Shown: positions 43,631-53,585, counted from the stretch's first letter. The stretch is DNA of 64,000 bases from Chitinophagaceae bacterium (GCA_016702745.1 JADJDJ010000004.1:372001-436000), one strand, 5' to 3'. The notes: generated from the letters alone by a model not told the origin. Numbers and translations: made by a program.

Positions 43631-44332
43631 TCAGGTCCTGTCCCTGCTGTTCATATAGATCATTATATATTGTATCAGCTGCACTACGGCTGCCAGGGCG
43701 GCCACCACATAAGTGGTTGCGGCCCATTTTAATGCATCTTTAGCCTTCGGGTATTCCTCTCCGTTAGTAATATTGGTCCGGTTCAGCCAGGCCAGAGCCC
43801 TTTTGCTGGCGTCAAATTCCACCGGCAGGGTGATCAGGGTAAATAAAACCGTGATACTCATGGCCACAATACCTACGAGAAGTATCGTAGGATTATTGGT
43901 CAGGGCAATCACCACCATTCCGGCCAGCAGAATCCAGTTCACGAGCATGGAGCTGAACTTAACGGCCGGGACCAGTTTACTTCGCAACATCAGGGGGCCA
44001 TATTGGGTGGCGTGCTGTACGGCATGGCCACACTCGTGGGCGGCTACTGCCGCGGCAGATACACTGGTTCCGTTAAACACTTCGGGACTGAGACTCACGG
44101 TTTTAGTGACCGGATTATAGTGGTCGGTCAGGAAGCCCTCCCCGGGTACCACTTTTACATCATAAATGCCGTTTTCCCGCAGCATTTTTTCGGCTATTTC
44201 CCTGCCTGACAGGCCATTGGCCAGCCCGATCTTGCTGTACCGGGTGAACTTTTGTTTCAGGGTTGTGGACACCAAAAAACTGGTCCCCAGGAGGACCAGG
44301 GAAACGATAAAAATCTCGCTTGACATCATCAT
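43631..44332 (-). CDS. Membrane zinc metallopeptidase, YugP-like
   Basis: A 233-residue protein with an N-terminal membrane helix, then AAHECGHAVQHATQYGPLML, the HExxH zinc site, and three more hydrophobic helices (SMLVNWILLAGMVVIALTNN, LVGIVAMSITVLFTLITLP, TYVVAALAAVVQLIQY). This is the YugP family, whose substrate is unknown. It stands alone between a terminator and the divergent radA region. Confidence 0.85.
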   Translation of the reverse strand: MMMSSEIFIVSLVLLGTSFLVSTTLKQKFTRYSKIGLANGLSGREIAEKMLRENGIYDVKVVPGEGFLTDHYNPVTKTVSLSPEVFNGTSVSAAAVAAHECGHAVQHATQYGPLMLRSKLVPAVKFSSMLVNWILLAGMVVIALTNNPTILLVGIVAMSITVLFTLITLPVEFDASKRALAWLNRTNITNGEEYPKAKDALKWAATTYVVAALAAVVQLIQYIMIYMNSRDRT

Positions 44333-44599
44333 TTTTCACTCATTTTAGATGAATAATATCATCAAATTTGTGACCAATCGGCCTACCTGTTTTTTTTACG
44401 TCTTTTTGTCATTTCGAAAGCGGAAAAAGAAATTTAACATGCAGCTACAGGTCGGGGAGCAGTAAAAATTTAACCGACATAAACAATTGATTATCTTTTA
44501 TTTACGAGCCTTTTCAAATCCCGTTTTTTACTGAAAAAAAACAATTTTCCGGGTGCAAAACTTATACACAGGACTAAAAAATTATTTTGAAATGTGGGT
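44333..44599. other. Intergenic region upstream of YugP-like gene
   Basis: AT-rich, no ORF supported. It should hold the promoter of the minus-strand protease. The space continues to radA at 44831, with the candidate small RNA between. Confidence 0.45.
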
Positions 44600-44675
44600 C
44601 ATAATTGTAACTTAGCAATAGAATTTAATGGGTTAGTAAGTAAGAGGGCCAATCGAAAGATTGGCCCTTTTTACA
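44600..44675 (+). ncRNA. Candidate small RNA ending in a strong terminator
   Basis: GGGCCAATC-GAAA-GATTGGCCC followed by five T (44646-44672) is a near-ideal terminator. No plus-strand gene lies upstream (the neighbour is on the minus strand), so it must end a short transcript. A Bacteroidota-like promoter may be TTTG (44586-44589) and TAACTTAG (44608-44615), 18 bp apart. The transcript would be about 55-60 nt. It could also be a leader or attenuator of radA at 44831. Confidence 0.5.
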
Positions 44676-44830
44676 TTCAGACATTTTGATTGTTTTTTTT
44701 CAAAACAAGAACAGGCACTCCCTCATTTTTTTTGATTCATACCGATTCATTTTTTTGTTTTCATTTCAGATTTCTTCCAACAAACAAAGTTGGTTGCACA
44801 ACAGCCGTTGCAATCATTTAATTTTAGCGC

Positions 44831-46267
44831 ATGAGCAAGATCAAGTCAGCTTTTTTTTGTCAGAACTGCGGATATGAAAGTGTGAAATGGGTCGGACAAT
44901 GTCCGTCATGCAGTCAGTGGAATAGATATGTGCAAGACCTGGTGCAAAAAGATAGCGGTAAAAAAAATAAAGAATGGAAAGATTATTCCGGTGATGAACG
45001 CACGGCAAAAACCATTTCACTGAAAGATGTAAAAAGCAGTGAAGAAAAAAGATTACTGACAGCAGACACAGAACTGAACCGAGTACTGGGCGGTGGTATT
45101 GTACCGGGCAGTCTCGTTCTGGTAGCCGGTGAACCTGGTATCGGAAAATCAACTTTGTTTTTGCAAAATGGTTTGTGGTTAAAAGCTGTGACCGTGCTTT
45201 ATATCAGCGGAGAGGAAAGTGAACAGCAGATCAAGATGCGGGCTGACAGACTGGGATTGAAGAATGATAATTTTTTCCTGCTCACGGAAACATCCACGCA
45301 AGTCATTTTTCAGGAAATAAAAAAACTGAAACCGGCGTTGGTGATTGTGGATTCGGTACAAACCCTCCACACCAGTTTTATTGATTCTTCTCCGGGAAGT
45401 GTATCACAGATCAGGGAATGCACGGCAGAGTTTCAGCGTTTCGCCAAGGAAACCAATACGCCTGTATTCCTGATTGGTCATATTACCAAGGATGGCAGTA
45501 TCGCAGGTCCCAAAATACTGGAACATATGGTGGATACCGTATTGCAGTTTGAAGGCGACCGGCATTATGCTTACCGGATCCTGCGTACACTCAAGAACCG
45601 TTTTGGCAGTACGGCTGAATTAGGTATTTATGAAATGACTGATCAGGGAATGCGTGCGGTACTGAACCCCAGTGAAATCCTGATTACCCAAAAGGAAGAA
45701 CAACTGAGTGGGATCGCTATTGCCGCCAGCATTGAAGGATTGCGTCCGCTGCTGATTGAAGTACAGGCCCTGGTTACACAATCTGTATATGGCACCCCGC
45801 AAAGAACAGTATCCGGATTCGATCTGCGGAGACTGCAATTACTCCTTGCTGTTTTGGAAAAAAGAGGCGGCTTTCATTTTGGTGTGAAAGATGTATTCCT
45901 GAATATCGCCGGTGGTTTAAAAGTAGAAGACCCTTCGATTGATCTGGCCGTACTCTGTGCCCTGCTTTCTTCCTATGAAGATGTGCCGCTCTCGCAGAAA
46001 ATATGTTTTGCCGGTGAAGTGGGATTAAGCGGTGAGATCCGTGCCGTGAACAGGATTGAACAACGCATTGCCGAAGCCGAGAAACTTGGATTTGAAAAAA
46101 TCATTGTCTCCAAATACAACCTGCCTTCCGGCCGCGCCGGTAAAAAGGGATTCACCGGGAAGGACTACCAGATTGAAGTAATCACAATGGCCCGGGTAGA
46201 AGAATTGTATCAATACCTTTTTCTGCCGGAAAAAACCATTGATCAGTGGTGTTTCTCCCCTGATTAG
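44831..46267 (+). CDS. radA: DNA repair protein RadA/Sms
   Basis: A 478-residue protein with an N-terminal zinc finger (CQNCGYESVKWVGQCPSC), a Walker A (GEPGIGKSTLF), the RadA signature KNRFGSTAELGIYEM and a C-terminal Lon-like domain (about 330-450, GVKDVFLNIAGGLKVEDPSI). It is a helicase that processes branched recombination intermediates. Domain order and length are as expected. comF follows 25 bp on. Confidence 0.94.
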   Translation: MSKIKSAFFCQNCGYESVKWVGQCPSCSQWNRYVQDLVQKDSGKKNKEWKDYSGDERTAKTISLKDVKSSEEKRLLTADTELNRVLGGGIVPGSLVLVAGEPGIGKSTLFLQNGLWLKAVTVLYISGEESEQQIKMRADRLGLKNDNFFLLTETSTQVIFQEIKKLKPALVIVDSVQTLHTSFIDSSPGSVSQIRECTAEFQRFAKETNTPVFLIGHITKDGSIAGPKILEHMVDTVLQFEGDRHYAYRILRTLKNRFGSTAELGIYEMTDQGMRAVLNPSEILITQKEEQLSGIAIAASIEGLRPLLIEVQALVTQSVYGTPQRTVSGFDLRRLQLLLAVLEKRGGFHFGVKDVFLNIAGGLKVEDPSIDLAVLCALLSSYEDVPLSQKICFAGEVGLSGEIRAVNRIEQRIAEAEKLGFEKIIVSKYNLPSGRAGKKGFTGKDYQIEVITMARVEELYQYLFLPEKTIDQWCFSPD

Positions 46268-46292
46268 CTCAGGCGGATTTTTTTCTTTAGGG

Positions 46293-46991
46293 ATGCAAAT
46301 ATTCAATGAAGTAAAAGCCGCATTCCTGCATCTGTTCTTTCCGCATTGCTGTGCCGGTTGCGGCACAGACCGCTTACACAGTGATTCGCAAATTTGTTTT
46401 CGTTGCCTGGCTGCATTGCCGGAGACTGTTTTTGAAAGATTGCCCGGCAATCCGGTAGAAAAAACATTCTGGGGAAGATTACCCTTGCAGGCGGCCACGG
46501 CCCATTATTATTTTACCAAGCGTTCCATGGTACAACATATCCTTCATCAGTTAAAATACAAGGGGAACCGGGAACTGGGATGGCAGCTGGGCAGGATCAT
46601 GGGATTACAATTATTGCAATCCGGCCGTTTTCATACCGATGGATTGGTACCACTCCCCCTCTTCCCCGACCGGGAACGAAAAAGAGGATATAACCAGGCC
46701 ACCCTGCTTTGTGAAGGCATTGCAGAAATACTGCGGGTGCCGGTATTACAGGATGCTGTTACCAGACCACTTTTTACTTCCACGCAAACCCGCAAGGGCC
46801 GCATCGAAAGATGGAAAAACATGGAAGGGAAATTTCTATTGACGAATGAACATCGCCTGCGTCATCAGAAAATATTACTGGTAGATGATGTGATCACCAC
46901 CGGCGCCACACTGGAAGCCTGCGGAACCGTGCTATTGCAGGCAGAAGCAGTTGAATTAAGTGTGGCCGCACTTTGTTATGCGGCCCGGTAA
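46293..46991 (+). CDS. comF: ComF-family phosphoribosyltransferase-like protein
   Basis: About 232 residues from MQIFNEVKAAFLHLFFP at 46293; an earlier in-frame ATG at 46239 overlaps radA. The N-terminal double-CxxC zinc region (CCAGCGTDRLHSDSQICFRC) is followed by DRERKRGYNQATLL and the PRTase motif LLVDDVITTGATLEACG. ComF proteins help import or process single-stranded DNA in transformation. It lies with radA, another recombination gene. Confidence 0.88.
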   Translation: MQIFNEVKAAFLHLFFPHCCAGCGTDRLHSDSQICFRCLAALPETVFERLPGNPVEKTFWGRLPLQAATAHYYFTKRSMVQHILHQLKYKGNRELGWQLGRIMGLQLLQSGRFHTDGLVPLPLFPDRERKRGYNQATLLCEGIAEILRVPVLQDAVTRPLFTSTQTRKGRIERWKNMEGKFLLTNEHRLRHQKILLVDDVITTGATLEACGTVLLQAEAVELSVAALCYAAR

Positions 46992-47012
46992 TATCAAATA
47001 GTTGGACTATTT

Positions 47013-48407
47013 TTGAGGAACATGAGAATTGCCGGACTATTTGCCTTATCTGTCTTACTACTCTTCGTTTCCTGCCGGAAGGATTCCTATATCAGCTCCC
47101 CTGATGCCAGGGTGGAGGTTTCGGCTGATACATTGAAATTTGATACCCTCTTTGTTACGGCAGGATCTACCTACCGGACTTTAAAGATTGTCAATGACAA
47201 TAACCAGAAACTGAAAATATCTTCCCTTCAACTGGCCGGTGGCAATGCTTCAGCTTTTAAAATGAATGTGGATGGAATCATCGGTACACAATTCAGCAAC
47301 CTGGATATTGAAGCCAATGACAGTCTCTATGTATTTGTACAGGTAAATGTGAATCCCGGTACGGGCAATCTTCCTTTTATCATTCGTGATAGTATACAGT
47401 TTAATTATAATGGCCGCGACCGGAAAGTGCAGCTGGAAGCCTGGGGACAGAATGCTCATTTTTTACGTGATGCAGTGATCAGTACGAATACAACATGGTT
47501 GAATGATCGTCCTTATGTGATCCTGGGATCACTCCGGGTCAACAGTAACCAGACACTCAGCATTGATAAGGGCTGCAGAATTTATGTACATGCTGATGCG
47601 CCGATCCTCGTCAATGGTACCCTGCTGGTAAATGGATTAAAAGACACGGTTGACCGCGTTTATTTCCAGAGCGACCGGATCGATGAGCCTTACCGCGACT
47701 ATCCTGCCGGATGGCCGGGGATTTTCTTCCTGACCAATTCAAAGGATAACGTGTTGAATTATGCGGTGATCCGGAATGCTTACCAGGGAATCGGATTAGC
47801 AGATCCCTCTCCCAATGCCAATCCAAAACTGACCCTCAATGAAACCGTGATTAATAATGTATATGATGCCGGAATCATTGCATTGAACTCCAGTCTGCGG
47901 GCACGGAACTGCCTGATCACAAATTGCGGCAAGAATTTACAACTGGCACAGGGTGGCGATTATCAGTTTACGCATTGCACGGTTGTTACCTATGCCAACC
48001 GCTTTATTGAACATAAAAATCCCGTACTCTTTTTAAGTAATTATGCCAATGGGGTCTCTTCCGGTTTAACGGCCCTGTTCCGCAATTGTATTTTCTGGGG
48101 AGAAAACGGGTTGGTGAATGATGAGGTAGTGGTAGAAAAAATCGGGAACACAGGCTTCACTGTCAACTTTGATTATAACCTTTGGAAAGTGCAGTCCAAC
48201 CCTGCCAATGCGACCATGAACCAGATCATCAATAACCAGGCTCCGCAGTTCGACAGTATCAATACCAACCGGAATTATTTTGATTTCAGGCTGAAAACCG
48301 GATCGCCTGCTATTAACAAAGGGGTGAATACAGGTATTATTACCGACCTGGATGGTCGTCCAAGAGCCGTGGGCTTACCGGACTTGGGTTGTTTTGAGAA
48401 GCAATAA
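47013..48407 (+). CDS. Right-handed beta-helix surface lipoprotein
   Basis: A 464-residue protein with the lipobox LLLFVSCR (the start may be the second Met, MRIAG, three codons later). After a strand-rich N-terminal domain (about 35-155) come parallel-helix turns (ILGSLRVNSNQTLSIDKGCR, NAVI...RNAYQGIGLADP, SSLRARNCLITNCGKN). The choice-of-anchor-like end SPAINKGVNTGIITDLDGR-PR closes it. It is probably on the cell surface. Whether it binds or cuts a polymer is unknown. Confidence 0.75.
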   Translation: MRNMRIAGLFALSVLLLFVSCRKDSYISSPDARVEVSADTLKFDTLFVTAGSTYRTLKIVNDNNQKLKISSLQLAGGNASAFKMNVDGIIGTQFSNLDIEANDSLYVFVQVNVNPGTGNLPFIIRDSIQFNYNGRDRKVQLEAWGQNAHFLRDAVISTNTTWLNDRPYVILGSLRVNSNQTLSIDKGCRIYVHADAPILVNGTLLVNGLKDTVDRVYFQSDRIDEPYRDYPAGWPGIFFLTNSKDNVLNYAVIRNAYQGIGLADPSPNANPKLTLNETVINNVYDAGIIALNSSLRARNCLITNCGKNLQLAQGGDYQFTHCTVVTYANRFIEHKNPVLFLSNYANGVSSGLTALFRNCIFWGENGLVNDEVVVEKIGNTGFTVNFDYNLWKVQSNPANATMNQIINNQAPQFDSINTNRNYFDFRLKTGSPAINKGVNTGIITDLDGRPRAVGLPDLGCFEKQ

Positions 48408-48486
48408 AGAATAGATAAATCTTTCCGGAGGCAACCCGGGGCAACTTTATTCGATTAGTTTTGTTAATCAGTTAAACAAATCAACA

Positions 48487-49005
48487 ATGAAAACATTGAT
48501 ATTCACTTTACTCCTCGCTGCCGGAATGACGGCCGGTTCTATTTATGAATTCAAAGTGCCGGGTCTCGATGGTACAGATATTGATTTCTCTAAATACAAA
48601 GGAAAGAAGATATTAATTGTGAATACAGCCTCCCAATGTGGTTTAACCCCTCAGTATGAAGGGCTGGAGACGCTGTATAAAAAGTACCAGGATAAACTGG
48701 TGATCATTGGTTTCCCTGCGAATAATTTTGGCGGACAGGAGCCAGGATCCAACGGTGATATCAAGGCGTTTTGTAAACAGAGTTATGGGGTCAGTTTCCC
48801 GATGGCTGAGAAGATATCTGTGAAGGGTGATGATACACATGCGCTTTATCAATATTTGAAAGCACAGGCGCAGGCCAAGGGTTTTACAGATCCGGTGACC
48901 TGGAATTTTGGCAAGTTCCTGATCAATGAAAACGGGGAATTGATTGCTACATTCAGTCCGCGTACGACTCCCATGAGTGAGGATATTTTGAAATACCTGA
49001 ATTAA
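48487..49005 (+). CDS. Glutathione peroxidase-type peroxidase, exported
   Basis: A 172-residue protein with an N-terminal hydrophobic signal (LIFTLLLAAGMTAGS). The catalytic triad is visible: Cys in NTASQCGLTPQYEGLE, Gln in FPANNFGGQEPGS and Trp in VTWNFGKFLI. The enzyme reduces hydroperoxides, here in the periplasm, and in bacteria thioredoxin is the usual partner. It ends just before a terminator. Confidence 0.9.
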   Translation: MKTLIFTLLLAAGMTAGSIYEFKVPGLDGTDIDFSKYKGKKILIVNTASQCGLTPQYEGLETLYKKYQDKLVIIGFPANNFGGQEPGSNGDIKAFCKQSYGVSFPMAEKISVKGDDTHALYQYLKAQAQAKGFTDPVTWNFGKFLINENGELIATFSPRTTPMSEDILKYLN

Positions 49006-49023
49006 GTTGTCGATAATATTTGA

Positions 49024-49052
49024 AAAGGCGGTTCTTTATGGACCGCCTTTTT
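49024..49052 (+). terminator. Rho-independent terminator
   Basis: AAAGGCGGT-TCTTTATGG-ACCGCCTTTTT lies 19 bp after the peroxidase stop. Confidence 0.85.
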
Positions 49053-49348
49053 CATTTTCAATAATCCGCATTAATAAAATATGGCTTTTGAAAGACTGAT
49101 TACCCATTTATTGATGGTTTGTGATTTGTAAATTGAAGAAAGGAGTTTGTTCTCTGCCGGTTGTTTCACTGAACTTGTAGTTGTGTGACTAAAACATGCT
49201 ACTCTTTAACACCCTTCCCTTCGTTTCCTCAGGATAAACTAAGCTCCTGCCTACGCTAGGGCTTCGGCAGGCAGGCAGGGTGACAAACTAATGGCCCGGG
49301 CGACTGCCCTTCTTTTTATTTAACCCTAATGGTTTACTTTCGCCATTC
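49053..49348. repeat. Intergenic region with a palindromic repeat
   Basis: The segment CCTGCC-TACGCTAGGGCTTC-GGCAGG (49246-49271) matches the palindrome at 39045-39070 in form and loop (both have AGG(G)CTTC). A dispersed repeat; the rest shows no gene. Confidence 0.6.
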
Positions 49349-50560
49349 ATGCAATTTTCTTCCATCATAGGTCAGCAGGAGGTGAAGGCGCAGCTCGCCG
49401 AACTGGTTCATCATAACCGGTTGAGCCATGCATTGCTTTTCCTGGGAAAGGAAGGAAGTGGTGCCCTGCCCTTGGCACTGGCCTTTGCCCAATACCTGCT
49501 TTGTGAAAAAGTGACGGGCAGAAATAATAGCGCAGCTGCGGGACCCTCTTTGTTCGGAGATCCTGAACCTGTACCGGTAGCAACATCATTGGTAACGGAT
49601 GCCTGTGGGGTTTGTCCGGCCTGTCAGCGAGCTAACCAATTAATGCATCCGGATATTCATTTCTCCTATCCTACAGTTACAAAAAAGCCGGGTGAAAAAC
49701 CGGTGGCAGCAGATTTTATCACTGAATGGCGGGAGTTTATTCGCCTGAATTCATATGGCAATCTTTTCGATTGGATCGAGATGATCAAGGAAAAAGAAAA
49801 CAGCCAGGGAAAGATCACGGCAAAGGAATGTGATGAGATCATCAAAAAGCTTAGTCTGAAAAGTTTTGAAGGCGATTACAAAGTACTGGTGATGTGGATG
49901 CCGGAGGAACTTGATAAGGAAGGAAACAAACTGCTCAAAATTATCGAAGAACCGCCGGCCAATACCTTGTTTATACTGGTTGCTGAAAACGAAGAGTTGG
50001 TATTACCGACCATTGTCAGCCGTTGCCAGCTGATCAGGATCCCTGCATTGGAAATAAAAGATATTGAAGAAGCCCTGATCAGCAGGAATCATACCGACCC
50101 CGCCATTGCCAGGCAGGTAGCCAGTGTGAGTGATGGCAATTACCGGGAAGCCCTTCAACTGGTGCAGCATGCCGAGGAAGACTGGCAGGCATTATTGCGG
50201 GAATGGCTGAATGCCATTTTGAAAACCGGCCCGGTAGCCCAGACCAAGTGGGTAGAAGAAATCAGTCGTTTGGGCCGGGAGAAGCAAAAGCAGTTTCTCC
50301 GGTATTTTAATCACTTGCTCGAACAGGCCGTCCTGCTCCGGGCCATGGGTCATGCCCCGGGTGCTTTCGGCACCGAAAAGGATTTTGCCGAAAGATTGAA
50401 TAAAATCGCAGGAATTGAACAGCAACAGGCCATTATTGAGGAGCTGGACCGGGCCAGTTATTATATAGAACGCAATGCAAATGGCAAAATGCTCTTTCAT
50501 GCCCTGACCATTAAACTATACCATATTATTCAGGATAAGATTGTATTTTTGATGGATTGA
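49349..50560 (+). CDS. holB: DNA polymerase III subunit delta'
   Basis: A 403-residue clamp-loader subunit. FSSIIGQQEVKAQLAELVHH and LSHALLFLGKEGSG open the AAA+ fold, with a degenerate P-loop as in delta' proteins. The zinc-binding CGVCPACQRANQLMHPD follows, then EELDKEGNKLLKIIEEPPAN and VSRCQLIRIPAL. It loads the sliding clamp with delta and tau/gamma. It is slightly longer than average because of an insertion near residue 55-75. Confidence 0.92.
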   Translation: MQFSSIIGQQEVKAQLAELVHHNRLSHALLFLGKEGSGALPLALAFAQYLLCEKVTGRNNSAAAGPSLFGDPEPVPVATSLVTDACGVCPACQRANQLMHPDIHFSYPTVTKKPGEKPVAADFITEWREFIRLNSYGNLFDWIEMIKEKENSQGKITAKECDEIIKKLSLKSFEGDYKVLVMWMPEELDKEGNKLLKIIEEPPANTLFILVAENEELVLPTIVSRCQLIRIPALEIKDIEEALISRNHTDPAIARQVASVSDGNYREALQLVQHAEEDWQALLREWLNAILKTGPVAQTKWVEEISRLGREKQKQFLRYFNHLLEQAVLLRAMGHAPGAFGTEKDFAERLNKIAGIEQQQAIIEELDRASYYIERNANGKMLFHALTIKLYHIIQDKIVFLMD

Positions 50561-50795
50561 GGGAGAGAAAGAGGACAACCGTGAGTATAGAAAAGGATCC
50601 CGGAATCAGAGAGCGCACAACAATGTATTCATTTTCAAATCTATATAGTATTGACAATCAAAGGTATACAAGCCTTTGTTCAGTCCTATAAAACAGGAGC
50701 TACCCCAATTGGCTCCGGAATTAATACAGAGTTATTATCCGCCATCTGAATCTGGATTCATCTTCCTCGTCAACAAATTTTACTAAAACAGCAGC

Positions 50796-52211
50796 ATGGG
50801 TTGTTCCGGATGTGGAACCGCTACCGGCGGTAAGCCAAATGGTTGTAAAAGCAATGGCGGATGCAGTTCCGGCGGTTGTAACCGCATGAATGCATACGAC
50901 TGGTTGCGCAACCTGCCTATTGCCGATCTGGACAGCGCCTGCAAAGTGATCGAAGTAAGCTTTAGCCAGGGTACCCGAAAAGATTTTTTCCGCAATACTA
51001 CTTTACAGCATTTTGAAAAAGGTGAGCTGATTGCCGTGGAAGGGGTGAGTGGTTTTGATGTAGGGGAAGTATCCCTGACTGGTGAAATTGTTCGGCTGCA
51101 AATGAAGAAAAGAGGGGTGAAAGAAGATAACCCTGAAATGAAAAAAGTATTACGCCGGGCCACCGACCGCGATATTGAAGTCCGTAACCAGAACAAAGCC
51201 CGTGAACCAGAAGCCGTGATCCGGAGCCGGGCCATTGCCAAGCAACTGCGACTGGATATGAAGATCAGTCAGGTGGAAATGCAGGCCGATGGACGAAAAG
51301 CCACTTTCTTTTATATCGCTGATGGCCGGGTTGATTTCAGGGAACTGATTAAAGTATATGCTTCTGAATTCAAAGTAAAAGTGGAGATGCGCCAGATCGG
51401 TGCCCGCCAGGAAGCCGGTAAAGTAGGTGGCATCGGTAGTTGTGGCCGTGAATTATGCTGCAGTACCTGGTTAACAGATTTCAAATCGGTGAATACTGCT
51501 GCTGCGCGTTATCAGAATTTATCCATCAATCAGACCAAGCTGAGCGGACAGTGTGGAAGACTGAAGTGTTGTTTGAACTATGAACTGGATACCTATCTCG
51601 ATGCCCTGCAACATTTCCCTGAAAATTGTGATGTACTGCAGGTTGCCAAGGGCAATGCCTTCCTGATCAAGAAAGATATTTTCAAGAACCTGATGTGGTA
51701 CACATTGCCGGATAGTAATAAGCAGTACCCATTAAGTCTGGAAAGGGTCAGGAAAATAAAATCACTCAATCAACAGGGCACCCGTCCGGAAGACCTGGAG
51801 CCGGTTGACCTGGTTTCATCCAAGGCTGTAGAAAAAGAACCAGAGATGGTGGAGCTGGTTGGACAGATCAGTCTGCGTACACTGGAGAAAGCAGAAAAGA
51901 AAAAGAAACAACAACAAAGAGAAAAATCACAGCCCGGTCGTAATCAGGGACAAAGAGGACAAGGACAGCAAGGTCAGGGTCAACAAGGACAGGGCAATAA
52001 AGGTCAGCAGCAGGGCCAGCAAAATAAACAACAGGGCAATCAACCCAGGCCGCAACAAAGATCTCAGCAGAATAATCCCAACCGTAATCAGCAGGGTCAG
52101 CGGCCTAATCAGCCCGGGCGTCAGCAGGGTGGTAATCAGAACCGCAACCAGCAGGGTGGCAGTAATCAGCAGCGACCGGATAACCCGAATCAGGGTGAAG
52201 ATAAAAAATAA
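50796..52211 (+). CDS. ricT: RicT/PSP1-domain protein with Q/G/N-rich tail
   Basis: A 471-residue protein. The N-terminus is Cys-rich (MGCSGCGTATGGKPNGCKSN). The PSP1 domain covers about 45-320, with GGIGSCGRELCCSTWL and LSGQCGRLKCCLNYEL, the cysteine clusters that hold iron-sulfur in RicT/YaaT. After about residue 365 comes a disordered tail of Gln, Gly, Asn and Arg (QQGQGQQGQGNKGQQQGQQN). RicT binds RicA/RicF and affects RNA processing by RNase Y in Bacillus. Here the partners are not seen. holB upstream is its usual neighbour. Confidence 0.88.
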   Translation: MGCSGCGTATGGKPNGCKSNGGCSSGGCNRMNAYDWLRNLPIADLDSACKVIEVSFSQGTRKDFFRNTTLQHFEKGELIAVEGVSGFDVGEVSLTGEIVRLQMKKRGVKEDNPEMKKVLRRATDRDIEVRNQNKAREPEAVIRSRAIAKQLRLDMKISQVEMQADGRKATFFYIADGRVDFRELIKVYASEFKVKVEMRQIGARQEAGKVGGIGSCGRELCCSTWLTDFKSVNTAAARYQNLSINQTKLSGQCGRLKCCLNYELDTYLDALQHFPENCDVLQVAKGNAFLIKKDIFKNLMWYTLPDSNKQYPLSLERVRKIKSLNQQGTRPEDLEPVDLVSSKAVEKEPEMVELVGQISLRTLEKAEKKKKQQQREKSQPGRNQGQRGQGQQGQGQQGQGNKGQQQGQQNKQQGNQPRPQQRSQQNNPNRNQQGQRPNQPGRQQGGNQNRNQQGGSNQQRPDNPNQGEDKK

Positions 52212-52212
52212 A

Positions 52213-52938
52213 TCAGGTCTTGATCAGATCCCTGATCACTACGGAAGCCGCCACGGCTCCAAATACAGCAGGTAAATAAGAAATGGTACCATAAGCCGAG
52301 CGCTTATAATTTTTTCCATCAGTTAACATCAGGCTTTCTTTGATTGGGTTTTCGGGAGAGAAAACGACTTTGATTCCTTTTCGGATCTGATGTTGTTTGA
52401 GGTATTTTCTTACCTGTTGGGCAAAGGGACAGTTCCAGGTTTTGGAGATGTCCACCACTTTTAATTGCGTGGGATCCAGTTTAGCACCGGCACCCATACT
52501 GCTGACAACTCTTAAACCCATTTCGTGTGCCATCCTGATGAATGTTACCTTGGGAGTAATGCTATCAATTGCATCAATGATATAATCCGGTTTTTCTTCC
52601 AGATGCTGCAGCACCATTTCCGGGTTGATAAATTCGCGGATTACTTTTATTTCCAGTTCAGGATTGATGGCTTTGAGTCTTTCTTCCATGATCAATGCCT
52701 TGGATTGACCATGATTAGTAGCGAGTGCCGGTAATTGCCGGTTGCGGTTAGTAGGATCTACCACATCTCCATCTATAATAGTCATTTTGCCAACCCCGCT
52801 GCGGGCGATGAATTCTGCTGCATAGGAACCCACCCCACCTAAACCTACTACCATCACATGGGAGCAGGCGAGATTCAACAGGGCGGCTTCACCGATTAGT
52901 AGTTTGGTACGCGATAACCAGGACAGATCTTTTGTCAT
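52213..52938 (-). CDS. tcdA: tRNA threonylcarbamoyladenosine dehydratase
   Basis: A 241-residue E1-like enzyme. It has the nucleotide-binding VVGLGGVGSYAAEFIARSGV, then IDGDVVDPTNRNRQ, and DAIDSITPKVTFI. It converts N6-threonylcarbamoyladenosine in tRNA to its cyclic form using ATP. It is convergent with ricT and its start overlaps the tatD stop by 4 bp. Confidence 0.9.
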   Translation of the reverse strand: MTKDLSWLSRTKLLIGEAALLNLACSHVMVVGLGGVGSYAAEFIARSGVGKMTIIDGDVVDPTNRNRQLPALATNHGQSKALIMEERLKAINPELEIKVIREFINPEMVLQHLEEKPDYIIDAIDSITPKVTFIRMAHEMGLRVVSSMGAGAKLDPTQLKVVDISKTWNCPFAQQVRKYLKQHQIRKGIKVVFSPENPIKESLMLTDGKNYKRSAYGTISYLPAVFGAVAASVVIRDLIKT

Positions 52939-53585
52939 AAAATAAAAGAAGGGCCAAATACAGCCTTTGCGTTTTGTTGAATTTGCAAATCAAGTGAAAT
53001 CCGGTCAATTGATAAAGCAGCAGCCGCATAATCGTAAACTGTTCCGATATCAATAGCGGCGTCATCTGTTTCCAGAAAAAACTGATGAACTGGTATCGCA
53101 TTCAACACCTGTTGCAGCCTTTCCTGCTCCAGTGCCTTGCCGAAAGAAAGATAATATCCCTTCTGGGTTATTTGCTGGGCCAGCTGCAAATTTTTAGAAT
53201 AGCCATGAAAAATAACGGGCACCGACACTTTTTCTTTAGTCAGTGCCACGAATACTTCATCCCAGGCTTTCACGCAGTGAATGATCAAAGGCTTTTTTAG
53301 AAAAACAGCCCATTGAATATGGGCAGTAAAACTCAATTGTTGTAATGGCCATTCTGTACTACAAATTTTATCCAGTCCTGTTTCTCCAATCGCTACCACA
53401 TTACTGAGACTGCTATGGTCCTTTATTTCTTTGAACTGCGCCAGCCAGGGTTTGCTGATATGACAGGGATGTACGCCTATTGAATAATAACCCGGCTCAG
53501 CCGCTTCACCGAAATTTTCATAAAGACTCCGGATGGACTTTTCCCCTGGTTCAGGCTGGCGATGGGTATGCAGGTTAATCAGCAT
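52935..53585 (-). CDS. TatD-family metal-dependent hydrolase
   Basis: About 216 residues from MLINLHTHRQPEPG at 53585; an in-frame ATG at 53621 would add a 12-residue stretch not typical of the family. It has HTH as metal ligands, then SIGVHPCHIS, AIGETGLDKI, PLIIHCVKAWDEVF, and the closing FLETDDAAIDIGTVY with aspartate ligands. TatD enzymes act as 3'-5' exonucleases or D-aminoacyl-tRNA deacylases; which applies here is unknown. Confidence 0.85.
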   Translation of the reverse strand: MLINLHTHRQPEPGEKSIRSLYENFGEAAEPGYYSIGVHPCHISKPWLAQFKEIKDHSSLSNVVAIGETGLDKICSTEWPLQQLSFTAHIQWAVFLKKPLIIHCVKAWDEVFVALTKEKVSVPVIFHGYSKNLQLAQQITQKGYYLSFGKALEQERLQQVLNAIPVHQFFLETDDAAIDIGTVYDYAAAALSIDRISLDLQIQQNAKAVFGPSFIL

